Position numbers and translations under genes: made by a program. A DNA stretch of 37,245 nt from Devosia elaeis (GTDB lineage: Bacteria > Pseudomonadota > Alphaproteobacteria > Rhizobiales > Devosiaceae), in NCBI RefSeq assembly GCF_001650025.1, contig NZ_LVVY01000066.1, positions 1 through 37,245 on the forward strand, written 5' to 3'. The notes beneath the pieces were generated by a model. It worked only from the letters and a program-made list of their open reading frames with translations, had not been told where the DNA came from and searched no databases. Position 1 is the first letter of the stretch. The number at the start of each line of letters is the position of its first letter. Positions 26,341-34,392 of the stretch are shown here, piece by piece.

Positions 26341-26703
26341 ATGGCGATCGTCGCAATGGTGCTGGTGGGGCTCGTGGCCCTGCTGCATGTCTATATCATG
26401 CTGCTCGAAATGGTCTGGTGGGACAGTCCGCGTGGGCAGAAGGCCTTCGGGTTGGCGCCGGATTTTGCCAGGGCAACCAAAGTGCTGGCGCTCAATCAGG
26501 GACTTTATAATGGCTTCCTCGCCGCGGGGCTGATCTGGGGCCTGGTGCATCCCGATCCTGCATTCGCCTGGCAGATCCAGCTCTTCTTCCTCGCCTGCGT
26601 GGCGGTGGCGGGGATCGTGGGGGCGGTGACCTCGTCGCGGAAGATTTTGTTCGTGCAGACGGTGCCGGCGGTGCTGGCGATCATCGCGGTGTGGCTGGTT
26701 TAG
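26341..26703 (+). CDS. DUF1304 membrane protein
   Basis: The 120-aa protein consists almost wholly of four membrane helices (about 2-24, 50-68, 74-96, 100-119), with the family-typical LHVYIMLLEMVWWDSPRG and LNQGLYNGFLAAGL segments. Function is unknown for the whole DUF1304 family. The ATG follows the deoD TAA directly, so the two are co-transcribed and probably translationally coupled, which may hint at a link with nucleoside use. Palindromic repeats follow the stop. Confidence 0.92.
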   Translation: MAIVAMVLVGLVALLHVYIMLLEMVWWDSPRGQKAFGLAPDFARATKVLALNQGLYNGFLAAGLIWGLVHPDPAFAWQIQLFFLACVAVAGIVGAVTSSRKILFVQTVPAVLAIIAVWLV

Positions 26704-26729
26704 CTCAAGATTCCTTGTTCGGCGTCATC

Positions 26730-26797
26730 GCCCGGCTTGTCCGGGCAATCCATCGTGGTTGCGACATCGCATGGACCACCGGGATAAGCCCGGTGGT
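26730..26797. repeat. Two palindromic repeat units
   Basis: GCCCGG-CTTGT-CCGGGC (26730-26746) and ACCACCGGG-ATAAG-CCCGGTGGT (26775-26797) lie in the 118-base gap between the convergent DUF1304 and peptidase genes. The GTCATC and GTGATGATT flanks match the style of the units at 18991. The second hairpin could also slow transcription from either side. Confidence 0.7.
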
Positions 26798-26821
26798 GAT
26801 GATTAATGCAAGTGCAATGGC

Positions 26822-28210
26822 CTATTGGGCCAGCGCACCCAGCACCCGCACCCAGCTTCTGATCCCCCGGTGGAAACTCTCGAGATCGTATTTCTCGTTG
26901 GGCGAATGAATCTGGTCGTCCACATGGGCGAAGCCGATCAGCAGCGTATCGAGCCCCAGGATGGACTTGAAATCGCCCACGACCGGGATGGAGCCGCCCG
27001 AGCCGGTGATCACCGCCTGCTTGCCCCATTCGTCGGTCAGCCCGGACAGGGCCCGGCGCAAGAATTCGCCATCGGCCGGTACGGTGATGGCCGGTGAGCC
27101 GCCATGGGGAGTGAATTTGACGCTGACATCGGCGGGCAGCATCTTTTCGACATGGGCGCGGAAGGCGGCGCGGATTTTCTGCGGGTCCTGGCCGGAGACG
27201 AGGCGGAAGGAAATCTTGGCGCTGGCGCGGGCCGGGATCACGGTCTTGAAGCCGTCCCCGATATAGCCGCCGCTCATGCCGTTGATCTCGCAGGTCGGGC
27301 GGGCCCAGAGCTGTTCGAGCACGGTGCGACCCTGTTCGCCGGCCGGCACCGAGAGGTCGACCGCGCCCAGAAAGGTCTTTTCGTCAAAGCCGAGCCCGGC
27401 CCATTGCGCCTTGAGCTCGGGGGAAATCTCGGCCACGTCGTCATAGAAACCGGGCAGGGTGACCGAACCGTCGGGTGCGCGCAGGCTGGCGATGATCTCG
27501 GCCAGCAATTGATTGGGATTGCGTGCGGCATTGCCGAACATGCCGGAATGCAGATCCTTGTCGGCGGCGATGATCTCCACCTCGTCGGCGACCAGGCCGC
27601 GCAACATGGTGGTGATCGAGGGCGTCTGGCGGTCCCACATGTCGGTGTCGCAGACCAGGGCGATGTCGGCCTGCAGTTCTTCGGCATTATCGCGCATGAA
27701 GGGGGGCAGGTTCTTGCCGCCGCTCTCCTCCTCGCCTTCCAGCATCAGCGATATGCGGATGGGCAGCGAGCCGGTGGCCGCCTTCCAGGCGCGACAGGCT
27801 TCGATGAAGGTCAGCATCTGGCCCTTGTCGTCGGAGGCCCCGCGCGCCACGATGATCTTGCGGCCGTCCTTTTCGACGATCTGCGGCTCGAAGGGGTCGG
27901 TGTGCCAGAGATTGAGCGGATCGACGGGCTGCACGTCATAATGGGCGTAGAACAGCACATGGGGGCCGACCTGTTCCGGCCCATGGGCGACGACCACCGG
28001 ATGGCCCGGGGTCGGGCGTGCGGCGGCGTCGAAGCCGAGGGCCTTGAGTTCGGTGGCGATCCAGTCCGCCGCCTTCCGGCATTCCTCGGCATAGGCCGGG
28101 TCGGTGGAGATGGACTTGATGCGCAATAGCGCGAAGAGCCGTTCGAGGCTCTGTTCCAGCCCGCTATCGACCTGATCGAGCACGCTGTCGATGATCTGGC
28201 TGCTGGTCAT
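26822..28210 (-). CDS. M20 family dipeptidase/metallopeptidase
   Basis: The 462-aa enzyme is a cytosolic-type M20/M25/M40 dipeptidase (DapE/CPG2/carnosinase group). Metal ligands are visible: H90 and D92 in YAHYDVQP, the bridging D127 in GASDDKG, the catalytic glutamate pair in LEGEEESGG (about 160-162) and a late histidine in FAHVDDQIHSPNE. The lid or dimerisation domain occupies roughly 200-360. The start at 28210 was chosen because the family sequence begins there; the frame continues upstream without similarity. The preferred substrate cannot be read. It diverges from the FadR-type regulator across 142 bases that hold a palindrome. Confidence 0.93.
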   Translation of the reverse strand: MTSSQIIDSVLDQVDSGLEQSLERLFALLRIKSISTDPAYAEECRKAADWIATELKALGFDAAARPTPGHPVVVAHGPEQVGPHVLFYAHYDVQPVDPLNLWHTDPFEPQIVEKDGRKIIVARGASDDKGQMLTFIEACRAWKAATGSLPIRISLMLEGEEESGGKNLPPFMRDNAEELQADIALVCDTDMWDRQTPSITTMLRGLVADEVEIIAADKDLHSGMFGNAARNPNQLLAEIIASLRAPDGSVTLPGFYDDVAEISPELKAQWAGLGFDEKTFLGAVDLSVPAGEQGRTVLEQLWARPTCEINGMSGGYIGDGFKTVIPARASAKISFRLVSGQDPQKIRAAFRAHVEKMLPADVSVKFTPHGGSPAITVPADGEFLRRALSGLTDEWGKQAVITGSGGSIPVVGDFKSILGLDTLLIGFAHVDDQIHSPNEKYDLESFHRGIRSWVRVLGALAQ

Positions 28211-28299
28211 GTCCGAATATCCTTGTCGTCGAATCCATTGCGGCCAAGCATGGCGCGGCAGATGGGGAAGTGTCCAGCCCGGCCCGCCCGCTCTTATTG

Positions 28300-28311
28300 T
28301 CATACTTATGA
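28300..28311. promoter_or_regulatory. Palindrome TCATACTTATGA, candidate GntR/FadR operator
   Basis: TCATA and TATGA form a perfect inverted repeat with a 2-base centre, 41 bases before the regulator's ATG and 89 bases before the divergent peptidase start. GntR-family FCD regulators commonly bind short palindromes of this size near their own promoter. Assignment is by position only. Confidence 0.5.
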
Positions 28312-28352
28312 GCCTGTGCTTAAGGTCGGAGGCAAACGACCAGGAGAGCGAC

Positions 28353-29120
28353 ATGGACAGGTCTGGGGGACGCGCACGCCATTCGGGCGACCTCATTGCC
28401 ACGCTGTCCGGCCGCAATCCGGCGCGCAATCTGCATTCGGACGTCTTGTGGGAGCTCGGCTTCGCCATCGTGTCGGGGCATTATCCGCAGGGCTCCATCC
28501 TGCCTTCGGACAGCGAATTGCTGGATCGGTTCGGGGTGTCGCGCACGGTGCTGCGGGAGGCGCTCAAGACCTTGGCGGCCAAGGGCCTGATCGAGGCGCG
28601 GGCCCGCATCGGTACCCGCGTCCTGCCGCGCGGGCGCTGGAATCTCTTCGATGCGGACGTGCTGGCCTGGCATTTCGAGCTGGGGCCGGACATCGCCTTC
28701 CTGCGCAGCCTGGCCGAGGTGCGAATCGGCATCGAGATCGAGGCGGCGGCCCTGGCGGCGGAGCGGGCGAGCCCCGAACAGGCCGAAACCATGATCGCCT
28801 GCGTGGACCGGATGGCGGGGGCGGAAAATCCCGCCGATTTCGCCCGTCACGATCTCGAATTCCACCGCGCCGTGGCCGAGGCCTCGGGCAATCCCTTCAT
28901 GGCCTCGATCAGTGCCCTGGTGGAAATGGCGCTGACGGCGGCCTTCACCATTTCCTCCCCGGTCAACGACCCGGCGGCCCTGGCGGTGACGGTGGGCGTA
29001 CACCGGCGCATCGCCGAAGCCATCCGGGACCGCAATGCCACGGCCGCCCGCGCCGCGATGCGCGACGCCATCGCCCAGGGCTTCGACCGCGCCGCGGGGC
29101 GGATGGAACAGGAAGCTTGA
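28353..29120 (+). CDS. GntR-family regulator with FCD (FadR-type) domain
   Basis: The 255-aa protein has a winged helix-turn-helix at about 25-93 (YPQGSILPSDSELLDRFGVSR and VLREALKTLAAKGLI, each read separately) and an all-helical FCD ligand domain at about 105-235. The FCD metal site is suggested by D167 and H171 in RHDLEFHRAVAEASGN, plus later histidines. Such repressors usually sense a sugar acid or organic acid. CAGGAGAG precedes the ATG; an upstream in-frame ATG at 28308 overlaps the palindrome and is less likely. No sugar-acid gene follows: the 3' side is a scar of gene fragments, so its original target may be lost. Confidence 0.92.
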   Translation: MDRSGGRARHSGDLIATLSGRNPARNLHSDVLWELGFAIVSGHYPQGSILPSDSELLDRFGVSRTVLREALKTLAAKGLIEARARIGTRVLPRGRWNLFDADVLAWHFELGPDIAFLRSLAEVRIGIEIEAAALAAERASPEQAETMIACVDRMAGAENPADFARHDLEFHRAVAEASGNPFMASISALVEMALTAAFTISSPVNDPAALAVTVGVHRRIAEAIRDRNATAARAAMRDAIAQGFDRAAGRMEQEA

Positions 29121-29121
29121 A

Positions 29122-29286
29122 GGCGCGGGTCCGATCGCATCCGCCGATCATTGAACGGCCAGAACCCGAACTTTGCAACCAGCCGCCCAACGGAGTGGCC
29201 GAGACAACATTGCCCCAACGGTCGAAGGCATCGAGATGGACCCTGTCGCCGCGCTTGATCGTGGCGAGATGCGCCATGGTCGGCAC
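29122..29286 (-). pseudogene. Gamma-glutamyltransferase fragment
   Basis: The minus-strand frame reads KRGDRVHLDAFDRWGN then VVSATPLGGWLQSS, a close match to the conserved block of gamma-glutamyltransferases (typically GDTVHLDVIDRWGNMVSATPSGG, compared in parts). The reading continues with a degraded IGGCDRTRAF that echoes GFCLGTRAQ. Only about 50 residues remain of a roughly 530-residue enzyme, with neither the start nor the catalytic threonine. It abuts the stop of the FadR-type gene on one side and an IS remnant on the other. Boundaries are approximate. Confidence 0.7.
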
Positions 29287-29304
29287 GCATATACTCGCCC
29301 ATAG

Positions 29305-29436
29305 CTCCCCTCAGACCAGCGCAGTCAGGCTATCGGACCGTGGAGCGATAGCTACAACCTCATCAGACCTCACTCCGCCATCGGCAGCATCAGTCCGTTC
29401 CAGAGACTGAACAACCTTCTTGGAAACGACACCTAG
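29305..29436 (+). pseudogene. C-terminal remnant of an IS3/IS481-type transposase
   Basis: From 29341 the plus frame reads WSDSYNLIRPHSAIGSISPF and ends at TAG 29434-29436. W-x2-x-YN-x2-RPHSALG-x3-P is the hallmark C-terminus of rve-type transposases (IS3 and IS481 groups). The frame is open only back to a stop at 29302-29304, so about 43 codons remain. The rest of the element and its inverted repeats are absent. The last bases overlap the patatin gene's stop through the palindrome CTAG. Confidence 0.72.
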
Positions 29437-31268
29437 GCCACGGCCTGCATGGCGGGGAGCGGCTCCACGCCCTCTTCGGGGTTCTGGTTGCCGAGAATGG
29501 CCTGAATGGCCTGATCCTTGTCGTCGAGACGTGCGGCGATCTCCTTCTGGGCCCAGGCATGGGCGGCATTGAAGACGTCCATATGGCGATCGAAGCTCAT
29601 CAGGCTGGCTCCTGGAAAGGCAGGCGGATTCAGAATGAGGTCGTGCGGTGTGGCCGGCAGCTCATAGCGCTGGTGCGCCAGCATGGTACGGAAGAGCACG
29701 CTCAGAGGACGTGGGGCGCGCGGGAGGCGCCGGCGCGGATTGAGAAGCGCAGCGAGCAATTTGCCTCGCCCGGGCAGGCTGCCATAGGAAACATTGTAAC
29801 GCTGCCCGCCGGCGCGGCCGAAATGCACCACGAGATTGGGACCGGATTTGAACTGCTGCATGGGGCCGAGTGGGGCATCGTCCATGACGCCGCCATCGAC
29901 CAGCATCTTGCCATCGGTGGTATAAAAAGGCGGCAGAACGCAGGGAATTGCACTTGAGGCGCGCACCGCCTGCCAGAGCAGGCCGGATCGTATGATTTCC
30001 ATGCGGTTGTCCGAAAGATTGGTGGCGATGGCGAAAAACGGCTTCCAACAATCCTCCACTCTTGTCTCCGCCCCATAGGCGCGCTCCAGGGCGCCGTCGA
30101 ATGCCTTGTGGTCGAGCAGTCCATAGCGCGGCCAGGTGGGCCGCTTGAAGCTGCGGCTGCGCACGAAAATATCATGCGTGCCGGCGGTGAGGGTGTCGTG
30201 CTCGCCCAGAAAGGCAAAGCCAGCCAGCATGGCCGCCCCGACGCTCGTGCCCATGAAGATATCGAACGTGCCGCCCCGCTCCCGAAAGGCGCGGTAGATG
30301 CCGACATGGGCGGGGCCATAGCCGCCGCCGCCGCCAGCGACGAACCCGACGGCCCTGCCGGTGAGGAAGCGGATAAGCGCCTCGATGTCGGCATTGTCCT
30401 CGAGCGAGAGGTGATGGTGCAGGAAAACCGGCGTGCGCGCCAGCCAGGCGGCCGTTCCCTCGACCACGCCCCGGCGGCGCGGGTGCAGCCGCACCAATCG
30501 GCAGGCCGATTGCGGGTGCCATCGCTCCACCATCCGCTCCGTGGCGGTCAATTCGGCGAGGGGCGTGTTGCCACAAGTGGCGAGCACCACTTCATCGGCC
30601 CGGCGGATACACAATTCGGTCCAGTCCGTAAGCTCGTCATCTGCCAGATAGAAGACCGTTCTTGCGCCTCGCTCGAGCTGGTCGAGCCAATCGCGCACGG
30701 CCGGATCGAACACCGAGCGCTTGCCGAACTGTCTATTGATGGCATCGCGGTCGACCACGGTGTAGCTCTCGATTTCCAGCTGGGTGCGCAAGCGATCGAA
30801 AAAGGCGGACGGCAGTTTTTCATGTCCGCCGCGGACGAAGGCGATAGCGCGCCTCGTGCCTCCCGGGCGGCGCTGCGAGCGGTCATCGCCATGATGCAAC
30901 CTTTGGACGGCCAGGGTAAGCAATGCGGCAGCAAATGAGGGATCCGCCTGCAGCGTCTGGTCGTAGGTGGTGCGAGAAATTTCCAGGACATCGCATTCGC
31001 GCAGCGCCGTCGCCGTTTCCTCATGATTGCCCGAGCAGAGAAAGGCGAGTTCGCCAACCGCCATTGCGGCCTCGACTTCCCGATAGACCGCAAGGTCGGC
31101 ATTGGGCGCGCAGGCGAGGACGCCGCGCAGGACGACATAGAAAGCCCTGCCGGGATCGCCGGCGCGGAAAAGCACTTCGCCCTTTTGAAGAGAGCGTATC
31201 TGTGCGTGGGCGGCGAGCAGGTTCATCTGCGCCGCTGTCAATGTCCGCGGCCTAACTGTGTCGCTCAT
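29433..31268 (-). CDS. Cyclic-nucleotide-binding domain/patatin phospholipase fusion
   Basis: The 611-aa protein resembles bacterial NTE-like patatins. Residues about 10-130 form a cNMP-binding beta-roll (LQKGEVLFRAGDPGRAFYVV, VGELAFL). A middle segment of about 140-300 resembles the region linking cNMP and patatin domains in NTE and has no motif I can name. The patatin domain has a glycine-rich oxyanion loop GGGGGYGPAHVG (312-323), nucleophile S342 in GTSVG and D458 in DGG. It would hydrolyse lysophospholipids or other acyl esters, perhaps under ligand control. No membrane helix is seen. ATG 31268 has GGGGGCGAG upstream; an ATG at 31316 is possible. It diverges from a two-component system. 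Confidence 0.92.
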   Translation of the reverse strand: MSDTVRPRTLTAAQMNLLAAHAQIRSLQKGEVLFRAGDPGRAFYVVLRGVLACAPNADLAVYREVEAAMAVGELAFLCSGNHEETATALRECDVLEISRTTYDQTLQADPSFAAALLTLAVQRLHHGDDRSQRRPGGTRRAIAFVRGGHEKLPSAFFDRLRTQLEIESYTVVDRDAINRQFGKRSVFDPAVRDWLDQLERGARTVFYLADDELTDWTELCIRRADEVVLATCGNTPLAELTATERMVERWHPQSACRLVRLHPRRRGVVEGTAAWLARTPVFLHHHLSLEDNADIEALIRFLTGRAVGFVAGGGGGYGPAHVGIYRAFRERGGTFDIFMGTSVGAAMLAGFAFLGEHDTLTAGTHDIFVRSRSFKRPTWPRYGLLDHKAFDGALERAYGAETRVEDCWKPFFAIATNLSDNRMEIIRSGLLWQAVRASSAIPCVLPPFYTTDGKMLVDGGVMDDAPLGPMQQFKSGPNLVVHFGRAGGQRYNVSYGSLPGRGKLLAALLNPRRRLPRAPRPLSVLFRTMLAHQRYELPATPHDLILNPPAFPGASLMSFDRHMDVFNAAHAWAQKEIAARLDDKDQAIQAILGNQNPEEGVEPLPAMQAVA

Positions 31269-31349
31269 CTCGCCCCCGAATGCTTCTGGCCGCCGGAAAC
31301 ACTCCGGCTGCTGCAATCGACGCTATTCGCGCATGGCGAAGGTGTGGAA

Positions 31350-31365
31350 TACCATGATTAGGGTA
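31350..31365. promoter_or_regulatory. NarL-like 7-2-7 box in the divergent promoter region
   Basis: TACCATG-AT-TAGGGTA is an imperfect 7-2-7 palindrome (ATACC and GGTAT are perfectly symmetric). This is the spacing used by NarL/FixJ-type regulators. It lies in the 184-base gap between the patatin gene and the response-regulator gene, 82 and 88 bases from the two starts. Assignment to the neighbouring regulator is by position and geometry. Confidence 0.45.
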
Positions 31366-31452
31366 TGGCCGATCTCACCCCGGCAGGCATGCTTGACGAA
31401 TAAGCGGAGCACCCTTGCAGACAGCGATGAGACCGGGCCAGAAGACAATTTT

Positions 31453-32115
31453 ATGGTAACGCCTCTCCTCAAGGTCGTTCTAACCGAAGACGACGGGCCG
31501 GTGCGCGAGCGCCTGGCGCGTATCGTGCACGAATGGCCCGAGGCCGAATTGTGTGCGGCCTGTGCCACGCTCGAAGAGACGCAAGCCGCTATTGAGGCTG
31601 ACGACATCGACCTATTGATCACCGACCTCAAATTGCCGGATGGCTCGGGCATCGAGGCCATCCGTTTCCTCGCCAGGAGGCGGTCGGAAGCCGAGGCGAT
31701 TGTCATTTCGGTATTGGCGGATGAGCGCTCGGTTTTGGCGGCCATCGAGGCGGGTGCGTCAGGCTACCTGCTCAAGGATGCAGACTCGATCGACCTGATC
31801 GAGGCCATCAGAGATGTAATGGCGGGCCGGTCGCCGATTTCCTCGCGCATCGCGCGTGTCCTGGTGCGGCGCCTCTCCGAGAATGGCAATACAGCAGCGG
31901 AAAATGAGGGCGCGAGGCCCGCGCTGACCGAGCGCGAAATGGACATCCTGTGGGGCATAGCCAAGGGTTTCACCTACGGCGAACTGGCCGACAGTCTGGC
32001 CATCTCCCGGCAAACCGTGCCCGTCCATATACGCAATATCTACCGTAAGCTGCAGGCCTCCAACCGATCCGAGGCGGTATTCGAGGCGGCGCGACTGGGG
32101 TTGATCCGACTGTGA
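31453..32115 (+). CDS. NarL/LuxR-type response regulator
   Basis: The 220-aa protein has a receiver domain with acidic pocket TEDD (E12-D14), phosphorylated D58 in LLITDLKLPDGSG, S86 in VISVLAD and K108 in YLLKD. A LuxR-type helix-turn-helix follows at about 155-215 (LTEREMDILWGIAKG, ISRQTVPVHIRNIYRKLQ). The start at 31453 gives a normal receiver N-terminus; the ribosome site is weak (AGAAGAC). Its TGA overlaps the GTG start of the histidine-kinase gene, so the pair is translationally coupled. The DNA target is probably the divergent intergenic region. Confidence 0.93.
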   Translation: MVTPLLKVVLTEDDGPVRERLARIVHEWPEAELCAACATLEETQAAIEADDIDLLITDLKLPDGSGIEAIRFLARRRSEAEAIVISVLADERSVLAAIEAGASGYLLKDADSIDLIEAIRDVMAGRSPISSRIARVLVRRLSENGNTAAENEGARPALTEREMDILWGIAKGFTYGELADSLAISRQTVPVHIRNIYRKLQASNRSEAVFEAARLGLIRL

Positions 32116-33950
32116 GGGCAGGGGGCGGAGGCCTGTCCAGCGTTACCGGATTGGGCGCTTGGGTAACGCTGGTCATGGTGACGGCCGCCATCGCGCTTTT
32201 GCCCCTGCTGGTCGATGTCGCGCCGCCTCCTGGCACGGTGACGGTGAGTGAGGCACGTTTCAGTCTTGCAGGCGATGCAGCGGAAACGACGATTGCCCTG
32301 CCCCATCGCTGGGTCCCGGAAACGCCCTATGATCTCGGCACCGGCCGCTATCGGCTCCGCTTTCACCTCGATGCAGCGCCCGATGAGCCGCTATTCGTGC
32401 TGATCCCGGCGGCTCGCCACAACATAAGGGCCGAGGTGAACGGGCAAAGAACCATGTCGGCGCTGGACACGACCTGGTCCATTCCCAATAGCGGCTATTC
32501 CTTCCTGGCGCTCATTCCGGACGGCGCGGTGCATGAGGGCAATAATGAGATCGTGCTGTGGCAGACGCGGGAAGTGGGCTGGCTGCCGGCGCGCCTCTCG
32601 AGTGTGAGCGTGGGGCCGGCGGCCGCTGTCATGCCGATCTACCAGCTATCCAATCTCCTCATCGATCAGGTGCGCGCCATGACCTTTGCGCTCCATATCA
32701 TGTTGACGATCGGCGTCGCCACGGTCTGGACGGCGCGTCGGCACGATCCGGTTTTCCGGTGGTTGGCATTGATGGCGATAACGAGCCTCGCGGTGGTGTT
32801 CACCCAGTCGCCGGCCATGCCCTTTGGGGCGCTGGAGCAGATGCAGTCGACATTGGCAATGGCCGGGGTTGGTCTGATGGCGCTGGGCCTGGCCATGGCT
32901 GTGGCTGGGCAATCCAGCCCCAGGCTGCTGCTGCCCGCCACGGTGGGCGTGCCGGTGGTCCTGTTGGGATTGGGGCTGGCGGCGGTGCTCGAATATACCG
33001 TTCTGGCGCTGTTGAGCGCGGCCGTGGGGCTTCTTACCTATGCAGTCTCCAGCGTCATCCTGCTGCGCGCCTTTGCTCGCTCGCGAAGCGTCGATGCCGC
33101 CATACTCGCCGCGGCATGCGCCTTGACCGCCTGGTTCGGCCTTCATGACCTGCTGGTCGTCACGGGACTGCTCGATGATCCGTTCCTGCTGACCTTCTAT
33201 GCGCGCACCCTGGTGCTGCTGGTTATCATGGTCATCCTGATGGGTCGGCTGGCGCGGAGCCTCAATAGCCTCGATGCCGCCAATGATACGCTGCGTCAGC
33301 AACTGGCGGCGCGCGAGGCCAAGCTCGTGCTGCTGCATGAAAAGGAGCGGGCCCACGCCAATGAAGTCGTCCGCGAGCATGAGCGCCAGCGCCTCATGCA
33401 GGATCTACATGACGGCATGAGCGGGCATCTGGTCAGCATCATCGCCCTGGCCGAGCAGGAGGGGACCGGCAGCCAGGCCATCGAAGGGGCAGCGCGAGCG
33501 GCGCTCGACGATTTGCGGCTGGTCGTGCATTCGCTCGATCTGGGAGATGGCGATCTGCGCGTCGCGCTGGCGGCCTTCCGCGAAAGGCTCGAACCACAAT
33601 TGCGGCGGCTGGGTATCGAATTGTCCTGGTCCACCGAGAAACTGCCCGAGGTGACCGGGATCACGCCCCGCAATGCCCTTGCGGTGCTGCGCATCCTTCA
33701 GGAAGCCGTCACCAATGCCGTCAAGCATGGGCCGGCGCGCCGGATCGGCGTTGAAGGCACAAGGATTGAAGGCGGGGCCGCGGTCATCCATGTGGTCAAT
33801 GATGGCCATGAGCCCGCCGCAATCGGCAGGGGCAGTGGCATGGGCAACATGAAGCGGCGGGCCCGCGACCTCGGGGCGCATATTCATTTTTCCGCCACGG
33901 CCGGGGAATCGCGCCTGTCGCTGATCTTTCCGGCGCATCTCCTAGTCTGA
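32112..33950 (+). CDS. Membrane histidine kinase, HisKA_3 type with 7TM-like sensor
   Basis: The 612-aa kinase begins with a membrane anchor at about 14-36 and a periplasmic beta-rich domain (about 40-170) containing RYRLRFHLD and NNEIVLWQTR. About seven helices follow to about 378 (7TMR-DISM style). A coiled segment then leads to the HisKA_3 domain with phosphorylated H433 in QDLHDGMSGHL. The HATPase domain has N535 in EAVTNAVKHG and a glycine loop GRGSGMGNMKRRA. It starts at GTG 32112, overlapping the regulator stop. The ligand is unknown. It forms a cognate pair with the upstream regulator and, by position, may control the patatin gene. Confidence 0.92.
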   Translation: MRAGGGGLSSVTGLGAWVTLVMVTAAIALLPLLVDVAPPPGTVTVSEARFSLAGDAAETTIALPHRWVPETPYDLGTGRYRLRFHLDAAPDEPLFVLIPAARHNIRAEVNGQRTMSALDTTWSIPNSGYSFLALIPDGAVHEGNNEIVLWQTREVGWLPARLSSVSVGPAAAVMPIYQLSNLLIDQVRAMTFALHIMLTIGVATVWTARRHDPVFRWLALMAITSLAVVFTQSPAMPFGALEQMQSTLAMAGVGLMALGLAMAVAGQSSPRLLLPATVGVPVVLLGLGLAAVLEYTVLALLSAAVGLLTYAVSSVILLRAFARSRSVDAAILAAACALTAWFGLHDLLVVTGLLDDPFLLTFYARTLVLLVIMVILMGRLARSLNSLDAANDTLRQQLAAREAKLVLLHEKERAHANEVVREHERQRLMQDLHDGMSGHLVSIIALAEQEGTGSQAIEGAARAALDDLRLVVHSLDLGDGDLRVALAAFRERLEPQLRRLGIELSWSTEKLPEVTGITPRNALAVLRILQEAVTNAVKHGPARRIGVEGTRIEGGAAVIHVVNDGHEPAAIGRGSGMGNMKRRARDLGAHIHFSATAGESRLSLIFPAHLLV

Positions 33951-34353
33951 TCGTCCGGGTGGACATGTTTCGGCCCGACCGGTCCTTGTCCGTGCCCTGT
34001 CGGGTTTCAGCTCTAAAAAAACAGCCTGCCATTGGGTGGTCGGCCGACGTTCTTGCAAAAATCAAGGAACCAATGCGAGCGGCGTTTGATGAATCGGCAC
34101 CTTCTGCTGGTCGAGGTTTGACCTGCGAATCCGAGCCAGCCAAATCCATAACCACGTGCCGTTTCGGCTCTTGTCTAAGCGGCACGAGATGCGAAGGGGG
34201 CCCGGCGATAGCAATGCCAGATTGTCCCACGAAGTTGGAGATGCAAGCTATCGGACAACTCGTTCCGGTGTGCACCATTGATGGGCCCAGTTCCTGCCCG
34301 CCAAGTGCTTGAATTACCAAGCAACTCCTACCTTAAAGGAGTTAGCATCGGAA

Positions 34354-34370
34354 TGGTGGAGCTGAGCGGG
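34354..34370 (-). repeat. tRNA-Ala 3'-end copy, probable attachment site
   Basis: The minus strand reads CCCGCTCAGCTCCACCA. This equals nt 60-76 of a tRNA-Ala: T-loop C60, T-stem 3' strand CCGCT, acceptor 3' strand CAGCTCC with the alanine identity base U70, A73 and CCA. The similarity stops inside the T loop, and no other part of a tRNA is present. This is the usual footprint left by a tyrosine integrase using a tRNA 3' end, and an integrase gene starts 110 bases away. The intact tRNA-Ala should lie to the right, outside the window, on the minus strand. Confidence 0.7.
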
Positions 34371-34392
34371 CGCGCTCGACGCAAGGATTTTT

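Noticed and set aside
33796..34320. 174-aa minus-strand frame and a 117-aa plus-strand frame after the kinase gene
   Set aside because: They overlap each other and the kinase end, have no family features and no ribosome sites; treated as chance frames in a gene-free junction.
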